A stretch of DNA of 64,000 nucleotides from Inquilinus limosus (GCF_002195995.1 NZ_NHON01000011.1:12823-76822); one strand, 5' to 3'; positions 44,344-55,391 are shown, counted from the stretch's first letter. Numbers and translations are program-made. The notes: a model not told the origin generated them from the sequence alone.

Positions 44344-45321
44344 TTACCAGCGGACCAGGGCGGCGCCCCAGGTCAGCCCGCCGCCCATGGCCTCGAGCAG
44401 CACGAGATCGCCGGCCTTGACGCGGCCGTCATTGACGGCTTCGGCCAGCGCCAGCGGGATCGATGCGGCGGAGGTGTTGGCGTGCTTCTGCACCGTCAGC
44501 ACCACCTTCTCCGGCGGCAGGTCGAGCTTGCGGGCGGTGGCGTCGATGATGCGCTTGTTGGCCTGGTGCGGCACCAGCCAGTCGATGTCCGACGGCGACA
44601 GGCCGTTGGCGGCCAGCGCCTCCTCCACCACCTCGGCCAGGTTGATGACCGCGTGCTTGAACACCTCGCGGCCTTCCATCCGGACATGGCCGACGGTACC
44701 GGTCGAGGACGGGCCGCCATCGACGTAGAGCTTGTCCTCGTGACGGCCGTCGGAATGCAGATGGGTCGACAGGATGCCGGGGTCGTCGGTGCTGCCGCCG
44801 CCCTCGACCGCGCGCAGCACCACGGCGCCGGCGCCGTCGCCGAACAGCACGCAGGTGCCGCGGTCGGTCCAGTCCAGCAGGCGGGAGAAGGTCTCGGCGC
44901 CGATCACCAGCGCGGTGCGCGCCTGGCCCAGCCGGATCATGTTGTCGGCGACCGCCAGGGCGTAGACGAAGCCGGAGCAGACGGCCTGGACGTCGAAGGC
45001 GGCGCCGCGGGTCATGCCCAGCGCGGCCTGGACCCGCACCGCGGTGGCCGGGAAGGTCTGGTCCGGCGTGGTCGTGGCCAGGACGATCAGGTCGAGGTCG
45101 CTGCCCTCGACCCTCGCCATGGCCAGCGCCTTGCGCGCGGCGGCGAGCGCCAGGTCGGAGGTCTTCTCGTCCGGCGCCGCGATGTGGCGGACGCTGATGC
45201 CGGTGCGCTGGACGATCCACTCGTCCGAGGTGTCGACCTTCTGCGCCAGCTCGGCGTTGGTGACGACCCGGTCAGGCAGGGTGGAACCGCATCCGATGAT
45301 GCGCGCGCGGCGGACTGTCAT
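44344..45321 (-). CDS. fabH: beta-ketoacyl-ACP synthase III
   Basis: A 325-aa condensing enzyme that starts fatty acid synthesis from acetyl-CoA and malonyl-ACP. The active-site Cys is in [13 protein letters not shown], His in [14 protein letters not shown] and Asn in [15 protein letters not shown]. The N terminus [18 protein letters not shown] and C terminus [13 protein letters not shown] are standard. Its start overlaps the plsX stop by 4 bp. Confidence 0.96.
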   Translation of the reverse strand: MTVRRARIIGCGSTLPDRVVTNAELAQKVDTSDEWIVQRTGISVRHIAAPDEKTSDLALAAARKALAMARVEGSDLDLIVLATTTPDQTFPATAVRVQAALGMTRGAAFDVQAVCSGFVYALAVADNMIRLGQARTALVIGAETFSRLLDWTDRGTCVLFGDGAGAVVLRAVEGGGSTDDPGILSTHLHSDGRHEDKLYVDGGPSSTGTVGHVRMEGREVFKHAVINLAEVVEEALAANGLSPSDIDWLVPHQANKRIIDATARKLDLPPEKVVLTVQKHANTSAASIPLALAEAVNDGRVKAGDLVLLEAMGGGLTWGAALVRW

Positions 45322-46418
45322 TGCGGTTGTTCGATCCCGATCGGAGCAGTCGTTGGTCCTGTCGAAGCGCTGTCGTCGCCGTTCCGAGCGCCTTCGAAAC
45401 GGCTGAACTCCTGCTTCACCTTATCATTGAAGCCGTGGATGACCAGATCGACGCCGACATCGATGGCATGGGCGAAGCCCTCGCCGTCGGTGCCGCCATG
45501 GCTCTTCACGCAGATGCCGTTGAGGCCGAGGAACAGCGCGCCGTTGTACTGGCGCGGGTCGGTCCGGTGCCGCAGCCGGCGGAAGGCGCCGCGGGCCAGC
45601 AGGTACCCGAGCGAGGCGAGCCAGGAGGACCGGAAGCTGTGGCGCAGCCAGGTGGCGTACAGCTTGGCCGTGCCCTCGGCGGTCTTCAGCGCGATGTTGC
45701 CGGAGAAGCCGTCGGTGACGACCACGTCGACCTTTCCGGCCGGGATGTCGTCGCCCTCGACGAAGCCCTCGAAGCGGCCCGGGAACTCGATCTCGCGCAG
45801 CTTCGCGGCCGCGTCGCGCACCGGGTCGGGGCCCTTCAGCGCCTCCGACCCGACATTCAGCAGGCCGACGGTGGGGTCGACCAGGCCCAGCACCGCCTTG
45901 GCGAAAACCGAACCCATGATCGCGAACTGGACCAGGTTCTCGGCGTCGCATTCGATGTTGGCGCCGAGGTCGAGCATGACGCTCTCGCCGCGCAGCGTCG
46001 GAAAAAACGACGCGATCGCCGGCCGGTCGATGCCCGGCAGCGTCTTGAACACGATCTTCGCGGTGGCCATCAGCGCGCCGGTGTTGCCGGCGGAGACCAC
46101 GCATTGCGCCTCGCCCGCAGCCACGGCGTCGATCGCCAGACGCATGCTGGAGTTGCGCCCGCTACGCAGCGCAGCGGAGGGCTTGTCCTCGTTGGTGATC
46201 ACGTCCGCAGCGTGCCGAATCACGGACACCGCGGCCAGCGCCGGCCGCTTCGCCAGAAGCGGCGCGATCCGCGCCTCGTCACCGACGATCAGGAAGTGCA
46301 CATCCGGATGGTGCGTGCGGGCGATCTCAGCCCCTTCGAGCACCATCTCCGGCGCCCGATCGCCCCCCATGGCGTCGAGCGCAATCGTCACTGGGCCGGA
46401 GGCCGCCGGGTCGGACAT
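45318..46418 (-). CDS. plsX: phosphate acyltransferase PlsX
   Basis: A 366-aa cytosolic enzyme that makes acyl-phosphate from acyl-ACP for phospholipid synthesis. Motifs are [23 protein letters not shown] (N terminus), [70 protein letters not shown] and [20 protein letters not shown]. The last residues run past the usual end with a short low-complexity tail ([12 protein letters not shown]). It lies 21 bp downstream of rpmF and is coupled to fabH. Confidence 0.95.
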   Translation of the reverse strand: MSDPAASGPVTIALDAMGGDRAPEMVLEGAEIARTHHPDVHFLIVGDEARIAPLLAKRPALAAVSVIRHAADVITNEDKPSAALRSGRNSSMRLAIDAVAAGEAQCVVSAGNTGALMATAKIVFKTLPGIDRPAIASFFPTLRGESVMLDLGANIECDAENLVQFAIMGSVFAKAVLGLVDPTVGLLNVGSEALKGPDPVRDAAAKLREIEFPGRFEGFVEGDDIPAGKVDVVVTDGFSGNIALKTAEGTAKLYATWLRHSFRSSWLASLGYLLARGAFRRLRHRTDPRQYNGALFLGLNGICVKSHGGTDGEGFAHAIDVGVDLVIHGFNDKVKQEFSRFEGARNGDDSASTGPTTAPIGIEQPQ

Positions 46419-46439
46419 TCCCTATGCGGGCGCAGTCGA

Positions 46440-46628
46440 TCAGGCGGTCGCGGTCGTCTCGCTGACCACCTCACGGCCGTGGTAGTGGCCGCAGGAGTCG
46501 CAGACATGGTGCGGACGAGCCAGCTCACCGCAATTCGCGCACTCGACATAGGTCGAGCCGGCCAGAGCGTGGTGCGAACGCCGCATGTCGCGCCGCGACT
46601 TCGACGTCTTCTTCTTCGGAACAGCCAT
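46440..46628 (-). CDS. rpmF: 50S ribosomal protein L32
   Basis: A 62-aa ribosomal protein: [20 protein letters not shown] at the start, with [25 protein letters not shown] carrying the paired CxxC zinc site. Four cysteines are present, so this is the zinc-binding (C+) form. It leads the rpmF-plsX-fabH string. A terminator lies just upstream, closing the DUF177 transcript. Confidence 0.97.
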   Translation of the reverse strand: MAVPKKKTSKSRRDMRRSHHALAGSTYVECANCGELARPHHVCDSCGHYHGREVVSETTATA

Positions 46629-46649
46629 TTGCTTGAACTCTCGATACGA

Positions 46650-46677
46650 AAAGGCGGCACCGGGGGGAGCCGCCTCA
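46650..46677 (-). terminator. intrinsic terminator after the DUF177 gene
   Basis: On the minus strand the stem AGGCGGC / GCCGCCT is followed by a TTTT run. It lies between the DUF177 stop and the rpmF start and implies that rpmF has its own promoter in the remaining about 20-50 bp or reads through partially. Confidence 0.75.
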
Positions 46678-46725
46678 GACCGGCGTTACTTAATGGAAAA
46701 GGTCCGGCGGGGCAAGGAAAAGCGA

Positions 46726-47250
46726 TCAGTCCTTCACGTCGCTGTCACGATCCTTGAGCACGGCGAAGGGCCGGCGCGTCGACGCCTCGGCCGCCGGCGG
46801 CTCGGCCGCGGGCTCGGGCGCGTCGGGCGACCGGGGATAGGGGTCGAGCGCCAGCGACAGATGCTGCGCCGCCAGCTCGCCCAGGTCGATGCGGCCATCG
46901 ACCAGCGGCTCGACCTCCGCCGCCAGCGGGTCGACCTCGACCTCCGCCTCGTCCCGGCCGCCCCCGGCGGCGAAGACGGCCTCGATCTCGTCCTCGACCG
47001 TGGCGGGCACGGGGTCGAGCGTGACGACGCAGCGCTGCACCACGGCGGCGGTCAGCGCGCCGGTCACGACCACTGTGTCGCCGCGCCCCGGCGCCAGGGT
47101 GAACCGGGCCTTGAACGCGTCCAGCGCCAGCAGGTCGAAGCGCTGGGCCAGCGCCGCGCGCTCGGCCTCGTCGGCCTCGATGGCGATGGCCCGGCCGCCG
47201 CGCGGCAGGGTTCTGACGCCGACGGGGCGGCTGAATTCGGGGATCGTCAT
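46726..47250 (-). CDS. DUF177 (YceD-like) protein
   Basis: A 174-aa cytosolic protein of the YceD family, almost always next to rpmF and thought to act in 23S rRNA maturation or accumulation. The domain reads FTLAPGRGDTVVVTGALTAAVVQRCVVTLDPVPATVEDEIEAVF (about residues 60-105) and EPLVDGRIDLGELAAQHLSLALDPYPR, the conserved pattern. The start overlaps the chaperone stop (TGATG at 47250). Confidence 0.9.
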   Translation of the reverse strand: MTIPEFSRPVGVRTLPRGGRAIAIEADEAERAALAQRFDLLALDAFKARFTLAPGRGDTVVVTGALTAAVVQRCVVTLDPVPATVEDEIEAVFAAGGGRDEAEVEVDPLAAEVEPLVDGRIDLGELAAQHLSLALDPYPRSPDAPEPAAEPPAAEASTRRPFAVLKDRDSDVKD

Positions 47251-47801
47251 CAGGCTGCCTCCACCATGTCCGGCGCCGGGCCGAACCGGACCTCTCCCGC
47301 CAGGAACGCCGACACCGGCTGCGCCGCCAGCCCGGCGACCTCGCGGCGCAGATAGGCGGCGACCGCCCTCACCTGCCCCGCCCCGGGCTCGACCGTGCCG
47401 TAGAGGTTACGGCGCAGCGCCGCCTCCAGTTCCGCCGGGTCGTCCGCGGCCAGGCCGTGGTCATAGGCGACGACACGGCCGTAGAAGCCGCGGCCCATGG
47501 CCTTCACCTTCTTGCCGATGCTGAAATCGGTGACGCCGATCTCGCGCAGGCTGAGATCCATGTCGCTGACCATGTGGTCGAACAGGGCCTGGGCGAAGTC
47601 CGGCGCCGGCGGCGCCTCGCGCTTCAGCCGGTGCAGCACCAGGAAGGCATGCAGGGCCACGGCCTCGAACCGGCCGTCCAGCGTGTCGGGCACGCCGCAG
47701 GCGGTGTAGAAGGCCGGGCTGCGCGCCTGCTCCACCAGCTTGACGTACAGCTCGGCGGCCTGGCGTTCGCGGCGGTGGCGGGTGAACAGCTTGGACAGCA
47801 C
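47250..47801 (-). CDS. ubiquinol-cytochrome c chaperone (CBP3/UPF0174 family)
   Basis: A 183-aa protein. Family features are ELYVKLVEQARSPAFYTACGVPDTLDGRFEAVALHAFLVLHRLK, FAQALFDHMVSDMDLSLREIGVTDFSIGKKVKAMGRGFYGRVVAYD and LRRNLYGTV. In mitochondria CBP3 helps cytochrome b assembly into complex III; alphaproteobacterial relatives sit beside DUF177 as here. It is divergent from bamE (109-bp gap). Confidence 0.92.
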   Translation of the reverse strand: MLSKLFTRHRRERQAAELYVKLVEQARSPAFYTACGVPDTLDGRFEAVALHAFLVLHRLKREAPPAPDFAQALFDHMVSDMDLSLREIGVTDFSIGKKVKAMGRGFYGRVVAYDHGLAADDPAELEAALRRNLYGTVEPGAGQVRAVAAYLRREVAGLAAQPVSAFLAGEVRFGPAPDMVEAA

Positions 47802-47910
47802 GGGACCGATCGGATTTGCGCAAAGGACGGCGATATTGGTCGAACTCGAACTGGTGTGCTAGAGGGAAGCCTTCAATGGGCAGCCCCGCGGGGCGTGGAG
47901 AGATGAGTCG

Positions 47911-48438
47911 ATGACGGAAAGAGCAAGGGTCGTCCGGACCATCGCGGCCGGCCTGCTCGTGGCGGCGGCGCTGTCGGCCTGCACGCCGCGGGTGGCGACG
48001 CGCGGCAACCTCGTCGAGGATTACCGGCTCGAGCAGGTCCACACCGGCACCAGCACCAAGTCGGATGTGGCGACGATCCTGGGGACCCCGACCACGGTGT
48101 CCACCTTCGACGAGAACACCTGGTACTATATCGGCCAGCGGGTCGAGACCGTGGCGTTCTACGCCCCGGAGGTGACCAAGCGCCGGGTCCTGCGCATGCA
48201 GTTCGACCCGACCACCAGCACCCTGACCGACATCAAGGAGCTGAACCTGGATGATGGCGAGCAGGTGGCGCTGGTGTCGCGCGAGACGCCGACGCTGGGC
48301 CGCCGCATCGGCATCCTGGAGCAGTTCCTGGGCAATATCGGCCGCTTCAACGACAGCGCCGCCGGCACCACGACCGCCCGCGGCGCGCCGGTCGGGACGG
48401 GCGGCGTCGCCAGCTCGGTCGCCGGCGGCAACTACTAG
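47911..48438 (+). CDS. bamE: outer membrane assembly lipoprotein BamE (SmpA/OmlA)
   Basis: A 175-aa lipoprotein. The signal ends at LVAAALSACTP (lipobox LSAC). The SmpA/OmlA domain follows: VHTGTSTKSDVATILGTPTTVSTFDENTWYYIGQRVETVAFYAPEVTKRRVLRMQFD. A Gly/Ala-rich C-terminal tail (about 50 residues) is an extension beyond the short gamma-proteobacterial forms. It supports beta-barrel insertion through the BAM complex. It has its own promoter region and is followed by a strong shared terminator. Confidence 0.93.
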   Translation: MTERARVVRTIAAGLLVAAALSACTPRVATRGNLVEDYRLEQVHTGTSTKSDVATILGTPTTVSTFDENTWYYIGQRVETVAFYAPEVTKRRVLRMQFDPTTSTLTDIKELNLDDGEQVALVSRETPTLGRRIGILEQFLGNIGRFNDSAAGTTTARGAPVGTGGVASSVAGGNY

Positions 48439-48458
48439 CCCCGACCTGCCGGCATGAG

Positions 48459-48489
48459 AAAACCCCGGCGCCGTCGGCGCCGGGGTTTC
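48459..48489. terminator. bidirectional intrinsic terminator between bamE and hppA
   Basis: AAAACCCCGGCGCC and GGCGCCGGGGTTT form a 12-bp GC-rich stem with a 3-base loop, with A/T runs on both sides. It lies between the convergent bamE and hppA genes and can serve both. Confidence 0.9.
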
Positions 48490-48508
48490 TGCTGTCAGGA
48501 CCCGTCCG

Positions 48509-50623
48509 TCAGTGGGCGAGGATCGCCAGCAGCAGCAGCGCCACGATGTTGGTGATCTTGATCATCGGGTTGACCGCCGGGCCGGCGGTGTCCTTGTAGG
48601 GGTCGCCGACGGTGTCGCCGGTGACGGCCGCCTTGTGCGCGTCCGACCCTTTGCCGCCGTGGTTGCCCTCCTCGATGTACTTCTTGGCATTGTCCCAGGC
48701 GCCGCCGCCCGAGGTCATCGATATGGCGACGAACAGGCCGGTGACGATGACGCCCAGCAGCATCGCCCCGAGCGCCGAGAAGGCGGCGGAACGGCCGGCA
48801 ATCGCCTCGACCACGAAATACAGCACCACCGGCGCCAGCACCGGCAGCAGCGAGGGAATGATCATCTCGCGGATCGCCGCCTTGGTCAGCATGTCGACCG
48901 CGCGCTTGTAGTCCGGGCGGCTGGTGCCGGCCATGATCCCCGAATCCTCGCGGAACTGGCGGCGCACCTCCTCCACCACCGATCCGGCGGCGCGGCCGAC
49001 CGCGGTCATGCCCAGCGCGCCGAACAGGTACGGCAGCAGGCCGCCGATCAGCAGGCCGACGACGACGAAGGGATCGGTCAGCGAGAAGGCGATCGGCCCG
49101 ATGCCCTGGAAATACGGGTACTGGGCGGCGTTGGCCGAGAAGAAGTTGAGGTCCGAGGTGTAGGCCGAGAACAGCACCAGCGCGCCGAGGCCGGCGGAGC
49201 CGATGGCGTAGCCCTTGGTCACCGCCTTGGTGGTGTTGCCGACGGCGTCCAGCGCGTCGGTGGTGACCCGGACCTCCTTCGGCAGGTCCGACATCTCGGC
49301 GATGCCGCCGGCGTTGTCGGTGACCGGGCCGTAGGCGTCGAGCGCCACGACCATGCCGGCCAGGGCCAGCATGCTGGTCACCGCGATGGCGATGCCGAAG
49401 AGGCCGGCCAGCAGATAGGTGACGATGATGGCGACACAGATGATCAGCGCCGGGATCGCCGTCGATTCCATCGAGATGGCGAGGCCCTGGATCACGTTGG
49501 TGCCGTGGCCGGTGGTCGAGGCCTGGGCGACCGAGCGCACCGGGCGGAAATTGGTGCCGGTGTAGTATTCGGTGGTCCAGATCAAGAGGCCGGTGACGAC
49601 CAGCCCGGCAACGCCGCACAGGAACAGCGACAGGCCGCTGAAGCTGCCGCCGCCGACGGCGTAGCTGCCGCCGAAGCCGATCACAACCAGGGTCACCAGG
49701 GCGATCCCGACCAGCGACAGCCCGGCGGAGACCACGAAGCCGCGATACAGCGCGCCCATGATGTTGTTCGAGGCGCCAAGCTTGACGAAGAAGGTGCCGA
49801 CGATCGAGGCCAGGATGCACACCGCGCCGATGGCGAGCGGATAGATCATCATCGCCGCCATCTCGGCCGCCCCGGCGAAGAAGATCGAGGCCAGGACCAT
49901 GGTGGCGACGGTGGTGACGGCGTAGGTCTCGAACAGGTCGGCGGCCATGCCGGCGCAGTCGCCGACATTGTCGCCGACATTGTCGGCGATCACGGCCGGG
50001 TTGCGCGGGTCGTCCTCGGGGATGCCGGCCTCGACCTTGCCGACCAGATCGGCGCCGACATCGGCGCCCTTGGTGAAGATGCCGCCGCCGAGGCGGGCGA
50101 AGATCGAGATCAGCGAGGCGCCGAAGCCGAGCGCCACCAGCGGGTCGATCAGGCCGCGGCCGCTGGCGCCGGAGGCGACCAGGATGGTGTAGTAGCCGGC
50201 GACCGCGATCAGGGCGAGGCCGGCCACCAGCATGCCGGTGACGGCGCCGGAGCGGAAGGCGATGGCCAGGCCGGCGGCCAGGCCCTGGCGGGAGGCCTCG
50301 GCGGTGCGGACATTGGCGCGCACCGAGATGTTCATGCCGATGTAGCCGGCGGCGCCCGACAGCACCGCGCCGATGATGAAGCCGATGCCGACCGAAATGC
50401 CGAGAAGCAGCGAGACGATGATGGCGATGACCACGCCGACCACGCCGATGGTGAGATACTGCCGGTTCAGGTAGGCGCCCGCGCCTTCCTGGATCGCGGC
50501 GGCGATTGCCTGCATTCGGGCATCGCCCGGACTGGCCGACAACACGCTCCGTGAAGCCCACACGCCATAGGCTAACGCGCCGAGGCCGCAGGCCAGCACG
50601 AAGACAAGGACCGCTGACATCAT
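48509..50623 (-). CDS. hppA: membrane-bound proton-pumping pyrophosphatase, K+-independent type
   Basis: A 704-aa, about 16-helix pump that couples pyrophosphate hydrolysis to proton export. The PPi-binding signature is [47 protein letters not shown], and the second metal cluster is [19 protein letters not shown]. The K+-independence marker is visible: [17 protein letters not shown] has Lys where K+-dependent enzymes have Ala. The C terminus [13 protein letters not shown] is normal. It helps energise the membrane and clear PPi from biosynthesis. A 266-bp gap separates it from thiL; that gap shows no gene. Confidence 0.96.
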   Translation of the reverse strand: MMSAVLVFVLACGLGALAYGVWASRSVLSASPGDARMQAIAAAIQEGAGAYLNRQYLTIGVVGVVIAIIVSLLLGISVGIGFIIGAVLSGAAGYIGMNISVRANVRTAEASRQGLAAGLAIAFRSGAVTGMLVAGLALIAVAGYYTILVASGASGRGLIDPLVALGFGASLISIFARLGGGIFTKGADVGADLVGKVEAGIPEDDPRNPAVIADNVGDNVGDCAGMAADLFETYAVTTVATMVLASIFFAGAAEMAAMMIYPLAIGAVCILASIVGTFFVKLGASNNIMGALYRGFVVSAGLSLVGIALVTLVVIGFGGSYAVGGGSFSGLSLFLCGVAGLVVTGLLIWTTEYYTGTNFRPVRSVAQASTTGHGTNVIQGLAISMESTAIPALIICVAIIVTYLLAGLFGIAIAVTSMLALAGMVVALDAYGPVTDNAGGIAEMSDLPKEVRVTTDALDAVGNTTKAVTKGYAIGSAGLGALVLFSAYTSDLNFFSANAAQYPYFQGIGPIAFSLTDPFVVVGLLIGGLLPYLFGALGMTAVGRAAGSVVEEVRRQFREDSGIMAGTSRPDYKRAVDMLTKAAIREMIIPSLLPVLAPVVLYFVVEAIAGRSAAFSALGAMLLGVIVTGLFVAISMTSGGGAWDNAKKYIEEGNHGGKGSDAHKAAVTGDTVGDPYKDTAGPAVNPMIKITNIVALLLLAILAH

Positions 50624-50889
50624 TCTTGAGTCCCTCGCCCCTGTTGATGACGTACCGGCCCGGTTCAGGCCGGCTCCGCTTCTTTTGCGCGGAAACGATG
50701 CCAGACCAGGATGGGGAGGGCAATGAGCGCGAAATATTTTTGCTTTATGGCAAAAGTCGGACGGCTTGAGGCTGCTCCCGGCAGGCCCGCACCACCGGTC
50801 AGACCGGCGACAATACGGCCGGATTCAAGGCTGTCCGGCCTCAGCGGCTGTGCGACGGAAGCCAGTCGAGTACCGCCGGAGCAGCGCCC

Positions 50890-51864
50890 TCAGAAATGCC
50901 GCCAGCCGGTCAGCGACTCGACGGCCCGGCCCTGCGGGTCGAGCAGCCGCGCCCCCTGCCCCGCCGCGATCCGGCCGATCCGCGTCGCCGGCGTGCCCGC
51001 CGTCGCGGCCGCAGCCCCGATCGCGGCCCGGGCCGATGCGGGCGCGCTGAACAGCAGCTCGTAATCCTCGCCGCCGCCCCAGGCGATGTCCTGCAGGGCC
51101 GGGTCCAGGGCGATAGCGGCGCGGGCGGCGTCGGAGAGCGGCAGCAAGGCGAGCTCGACCTCGGCCGACACGCCGGAGGCGTCGCAGAGATGCGGCAGGT
51201 CGCCGGGCAGCCCGTCCGACACGTCCATCGCCGCATGGGCCAGGCCGAGCAGCGCGCGGCCGAGCGCCATACGCGGCTGCGGCACGCGGTGGCGGGTCGC
51301 CAGCGCCTCGCCCGCGTCTGGGTCCAGGCCGGGCAACTGGCCGAGGATGGCGCGCAGCCCGAGTGCGGCGTCGCCGAGGGTGCCGCTGACATAGAGGTCG
51401 TCGCCCGGCCGGGCGCCGGAGCGGCGCAGCATCGCCCCCTGCGGCACGGTGCCGAAGGCGGTGACCGACAGCACGGCGGCGCCGGGGGTCCGCACCGAAT
51501 CGCCGCCGAGCAGGCCGATGCCGTACTCCGCCTGGTCCGCCGCCAGCCCCGCGACGAAGCCCTCGATCCAGCTCTCGTCCGGCTGCGCCGGCAGCGCCAG
51601 GGTCAGGGTGTAGGCCAGCGGCTCGGCGCCCTTGGCCGCGAGGTCGGAGAGGTTGGAGCGCAGCAGCTTCCGGGCCACCCGCGCCGGATCCTCGTCCGGC
51701 AGGTAGTGCACGGTCTCGACCATGGCGTCGGCGGTGACCACCAGGTCGCGGCCCCCGCCGGGGTCGAGCAGCGCCGCATCGTCGGCCAGGCCGAGCGCGC
51801 CGGGCGTGGCCCGGGCCAGCGGCCGGAAGTAGCGGTCGATGCGCTCGAACTCGCCGAGGCCCAT
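50890..51864 (-). CDS. thiL: thiamine-monophosphate kinase
   Basis: A 324-aa enzyme of the AIRS-like fold that phosphorylates thiamine monophosphate to the cofactor. Motifs are FERIDRYFRPLARATPGALGLADDAALLD (N terminus), VVTADAMVETVHYLPDEDPARVARKLLRSNLSDLAAKGAEPL, LLGGDSVRTPG and HAAMDVSDGLPGDLPHLC. The start at 51864 follows GGGAATCGCC; an in-frame extension to 51936 overlaps nusB and is rejected. It is the last gene of the riboflavin/nusB string, 13 bp from nusB, as in many bacteria. Confidence 0.94.
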   Translation of the reverse strand: MGLGEFERIDRYFRPLARATPGALGLADDAALLDPGGGRDLVVTADAMVETVHYLPDEDPARVARKLLRSNLSDLAAKGAEPLAYTLTLALPAQPDESWIEGFVAGLAADQAEYGIGLLGGDSVRTPGAAVLSVTAFGTVPQGAMLRRSGARPGDDLYVSGTLGDAALGLRAILGQLPGLDPDAGEALATRHRVPQPRMALGRALLGLAHAAMDVSDGLPGDLPHLCDASGVSAEVELALLPLSDAARAAIALDPALQDIAWGGGEDYELLFSAPASARAAIGAAAATAGTPATRIGRIAAGQGARLLDPQGRAVESLTGWRHF

Positions 51865-51877
51865 GGCGATTCCCGCG

Positions 51878-52357
51878 TCAGCCGGCGCGGGGCTCGTCCG
51901 GCCGGCGCTCGCGGGCGATACGGTCCAGCACCGCATTCACCATCGCCGGCTCCTTGCCGCCGAAGAAGGCCCGGGTGACGTTGACATATTCCGATATCAC
52001 GATCGGCGCCGGCACGTGCAGGTTGGCCAGCAGCTCCCAGGCGCCGGCCTGCATCACGCAGCGCAGCAGCAGGTCGAGCCGGGCCAGCGAGAACTGGCTG
52101 TCCAGCGCGCCGGTGACCAGGGCGTCGACCTCCTCGCTGCGCACCCGGGTGCCGCGGACGATGTCGCCGAACAGCGGGGCGTCCGGCTCGACCATCGCCT
52201 CGCCCTCGACCTCCTCGCCGAAGCGGTGGTGGACGAACTCAGCGATCACCTTGTCGAGCGGCGTGCCCGACTGCTCGAGCTGGTACAGCGCCTGGACGGC
52301 GGCGAGGCGCGCGGCGCTGCGGCGAGCCTTGGCGGAGGGCTTCTGCGTCGTCGCCAT
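51878..52357 (-). CDS. nusB: transcription antitermination factor NusB
   Basis: A 159-aa all-helical protein: RRSAARLAAVQALYQLEQSG, LFGDIVRGTRVRSEEVDALVTGAL, LDLLLRCVMQAGAWELLANLHVPAPIVISEYVNVTRAFFGGKEPAMVNAVLDRIARE. It binds boxA RNA with S10 during rRNA transcription. It lies 3 bp downstream of ribH. Confidence 0.95.
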   Translation of the reverse strand: MATTQKPSAKARRSAARLAAVQALYQLEQSGTPLDKVIAEFVHHRFGEEVEGEAMVEPDAPLFGDIVRGTRVRSEEVDALVTGALDSQFSLARLDLLLRCVMQAGAWELLANLHVPAPIVISEYVNVTRAFFGGKEPAMVNAVLDRIARERRPDEPRAG

Positions 52358-52360
52358 CGG

Positions 52361-52843
52361 TCAGGCCGTCCGCTGCGAGAAATGGCGCTTCAGCTCGATC
52401 ATCGCCAGCGCGGCGCGGGCGGCGCCGCCGCCCTTGTCCATCTCCGCCACCTTGGCGCGGGCCCAGGCCTGGGCCTCGGTCTCCACGGTCAGGATGCCGT
52501 TGCCGATGGCCAGGCCGTGGCGCAGCGCCAGGTCCTGCAGGCCGCGGGCGCTCTCGTTGCAGACCGTGTCGTAATGCGAGGTCTCGCCGCGGATGACGCA
52601 GCCCAGCGCAACATAGCCGTCGAAGCGGCGGGCCGAGGTCGAGGCGATCTGCACCGCCGCCGGGATCTCCAGCGCGCCGGGCACGGCAAAGCGCTCCCAG
52701 GTGGCGCCGATCTGCTCCAGCACCGCGATGGCGCCGCGCGCCAGCTCGTCGGTGATGTCCTCGTAGAACCGGGCCTCGACGATCATGATATGCGGCGCCG
52801 GACCGGTGAAGGACACGGGCCGCTGTTCGGTCTTGGCGACCAT
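52361..52843 (-). CDS. ribH: lumazine synthase (6,7-dimethyl-8-ribityllumazine synthase)
   Basis: A 160-aa enzyme that joins the ribulose-derived 4-carbon unit to the pyrimidine in riboflavin synthesis. Motifs are VEARFYEDITDELARGAIAVLEQIGATWERFAVPGALEIPAAVQ, DGYVALGCVIRGETSHYD and AIGNGILTVETEAQAWAR. The start at 52843 is 2 bp from the ribBA stop. Confidence 0.95.
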   Translation of the reverse strand: MVAKTEQRPVSFTGPAPHIMIVEARFYEDITDELARGAIAVLEQIGATWERFAVPGALEIPAAVQIASTSARRFDGYVALGCVIRGETSHYDTVCNESARGLQDLALRHGLAIGNGILTVETEAQAWARAKVAEMDKGGGAARAALAMIELKRHFSQRTA

Positions 52844-52845
52844 GG

Positions 52846-54084
<1,239 letters not shown>

Positions 54085-54615
54085 GCCTGGGTGTGCGGAA
54101 TGATGTTGACGCCGAAGCGGCAGGTCCCCGACGGGGTGTCGGCGACCTCGTTCACGGTCAGCGAGACGCCTTCGATCGCGATCGAGCCTTTCGACGCGAT
54201 ATAGTCGGCCAGCGCCGCCGGGGCCTCGACCGTGAAGCGGACGCTGTCCCCTTCCGGCCGGCGGTCGACGATGGTGCCGACGCCGTCGACATGGCCGTAG
54301 ACCAGGTGGCCGCCGATCTCGTCGCCGAGCTTGAGCGAGCGCTCGAGGTTGATCTCGGTGCCGACCTGCCAGTCGCCCAGGGTGCTGCGCGACAGGGTCT
54401 CGGCCGAGGCCTCGACCGCGAAGCGGCCGGGCCAGGTCTCGATCACGGTCAGGCAGACGCCGTTATGGGCGACGGACGCGCCGATCTCGATCGACGCGGT
54501 GTCGAAGGCCGTCTCGATGATGTAGCGGGTGTCGCCTCGCCGCTCGATCGCCGCGACGCGCCCCACATCGGTGATGATGCCGCTGAACATGGCGGGCACC
54601 CTATGCCGGACGCGC

Positions 54616-54637
54616 TGTGGTTTCCAGCGAAACCACA
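54616..54637. promoter_or_regulatory. hairpin upstream of ribE
   Basis: A perfect 9-bp inverted repeat, TGTGGTTTC / GAAACCACA, with a 4-base loop. It shares the TGTGGTT / AACCACA core with the larger hairpin before nrdR. It does not match the FMN riboswitch. Confidence 0.55.
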
Positions 54638-54706
54638 TTGCGCCTGACGCAAGCCCTCCTTGTCAGAGCCTGTCTTGAAACCAGCCGGACCGAGCCGGTT
54701 GGCCGC

Positions 54707-55165
54707 TCAGGGGCGCTCGCCGCGCAGCTGGTCCACGAAATCGCTGAAGGCGCCGGGCTCCTGGAAGTCTCGATAGACCGACGCGTAGCGGATGTAGGCG
54801 ACCTTGTCGACGCCGCTCAGCGCCTTCATCACCATCTCGCCGATCGCCTTGGACGGGATCTCGCTTTCGCCCGAGCTTTCGAGCTGGCGGACCAGGGAGT
54901 TGACGATCCGCTCCAGCCGCTCGATGTCGATGTCGCGCTTGCGCAGGGCGATGCGCATCGACCGCAGCAGCTTCTCGCGGTCGAACGGCTCGCGCTGGCC
55001 GGTCGACTTGATCACCGTCAGCTCGCGCAGCTGGATCCGCTCGAAGGTGGTGAAGCGGGCGCCGCAGGCCGGGCAGAAGCGCCGCCGCCGGATGGCCGAA
55101 TTGTCCTCGGTGGGACGCGAGTCCTTCACCTGGGTGTCGTCGTGGCCACAGAACGGGCAGCGCAT
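54707..55165 (-). CDS. nrdR: transcriptional repressor NrdR
   Basis: A 152-aa repressor of ribonucleotide reductase genes. It begins [56 protein letters not shown] (zinc ribbon), followed by the ATP-cone ([22 protein letters not shown]...[25 protein letters not shown]). The start at 55165 excludes an upstream extension that reads through a palindrome (55181-55225). The stop is 116 bp from ribE; glyA lies upstream, with a repeat and the hairpin between. The string glyA-nrdR-rib is conserved. Confidence 0.96.
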   Translation of the reverse strand: MRCPFCGHDDTQVKDSRPTEDNSAIRRRRFCPACGARFTTFERIQLRELTVIKSTGQREPFDREKLLRSMRIALRKRDIDIERLERIVNSLVRQLESSGESEIPSKAIGEMVMKALSGVDKVAYIRYASVYRDFQEPGAFSDFVDQLRGERP

Positions 55166-55180
55166 CGGTTCCCCCGGAAA

Positions 55181-55225
55181 TGGTTCGCCCACAACGAATG
55201 GATACCATCCGTTGTGGGCGAACCA
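55181..55225. promoter_or_regulatory. long hairpin just upstream of nrdR
   Basis: TGGTTCGCCCACAACGAATGG pairs with CCATCCGTTGTGGGCGAACCA, 21-bp arms with one mismatch and an ATA loop. It begins 16 bp before the nrdR start. There is no U-run. Possible roles are an attenuator, an operator or a small palindromic repeat. Confidence 0.65.
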
Positions 55226-55279
55226 CAATCTATCGCTTCATTTGGCGAGGAATTCTGAGCTGCTGCCAATCTTTTATAT

Positions 55280-55371
55280 CGTCATGGCGAGGAGCGCAGC
55301 GACGTGGCCATCCAGGGGCCGGTGCGAGCCACCCCTGGATGGCCGCGCCCCTTCGGGGCTCGCCATGACGA
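55280..55371. repeat. palindromic dispersed repeat, family A, divergent copy
   Basis: A variant of family A: CGTCATGGCGAGGAGCGCAG at one end and CTCGCCATGACG at the other (GGCGAG instead of TGCGAG), with inner CCATCCAGGGG / CCCCTGGATGG. It lies between glyA and nrdR. Confidence 0.8.
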
Positions 55372-55391
55372 GAGTATGGAGCGGGCCGGCC

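Noticed and set aside
44212-46485. Large plus-strand frame opposite fabH and plsX
   Set aside because: Both strands stay open because of high GC; the minus strand carries full-length, motif-complete enzymes.
48512-50554. Large plus-strand frame opposite hppA
   Set aside because: Composition (His/Asp/Gly repeats) is a GC-rich antisense artefact of the membrane pump gene.
54591-55225. FMN riboswitch in the riboflavin string
   Set aside because: I looked for the conserved RFN sequence segments and did not see them; the hairpins present are unrelated.
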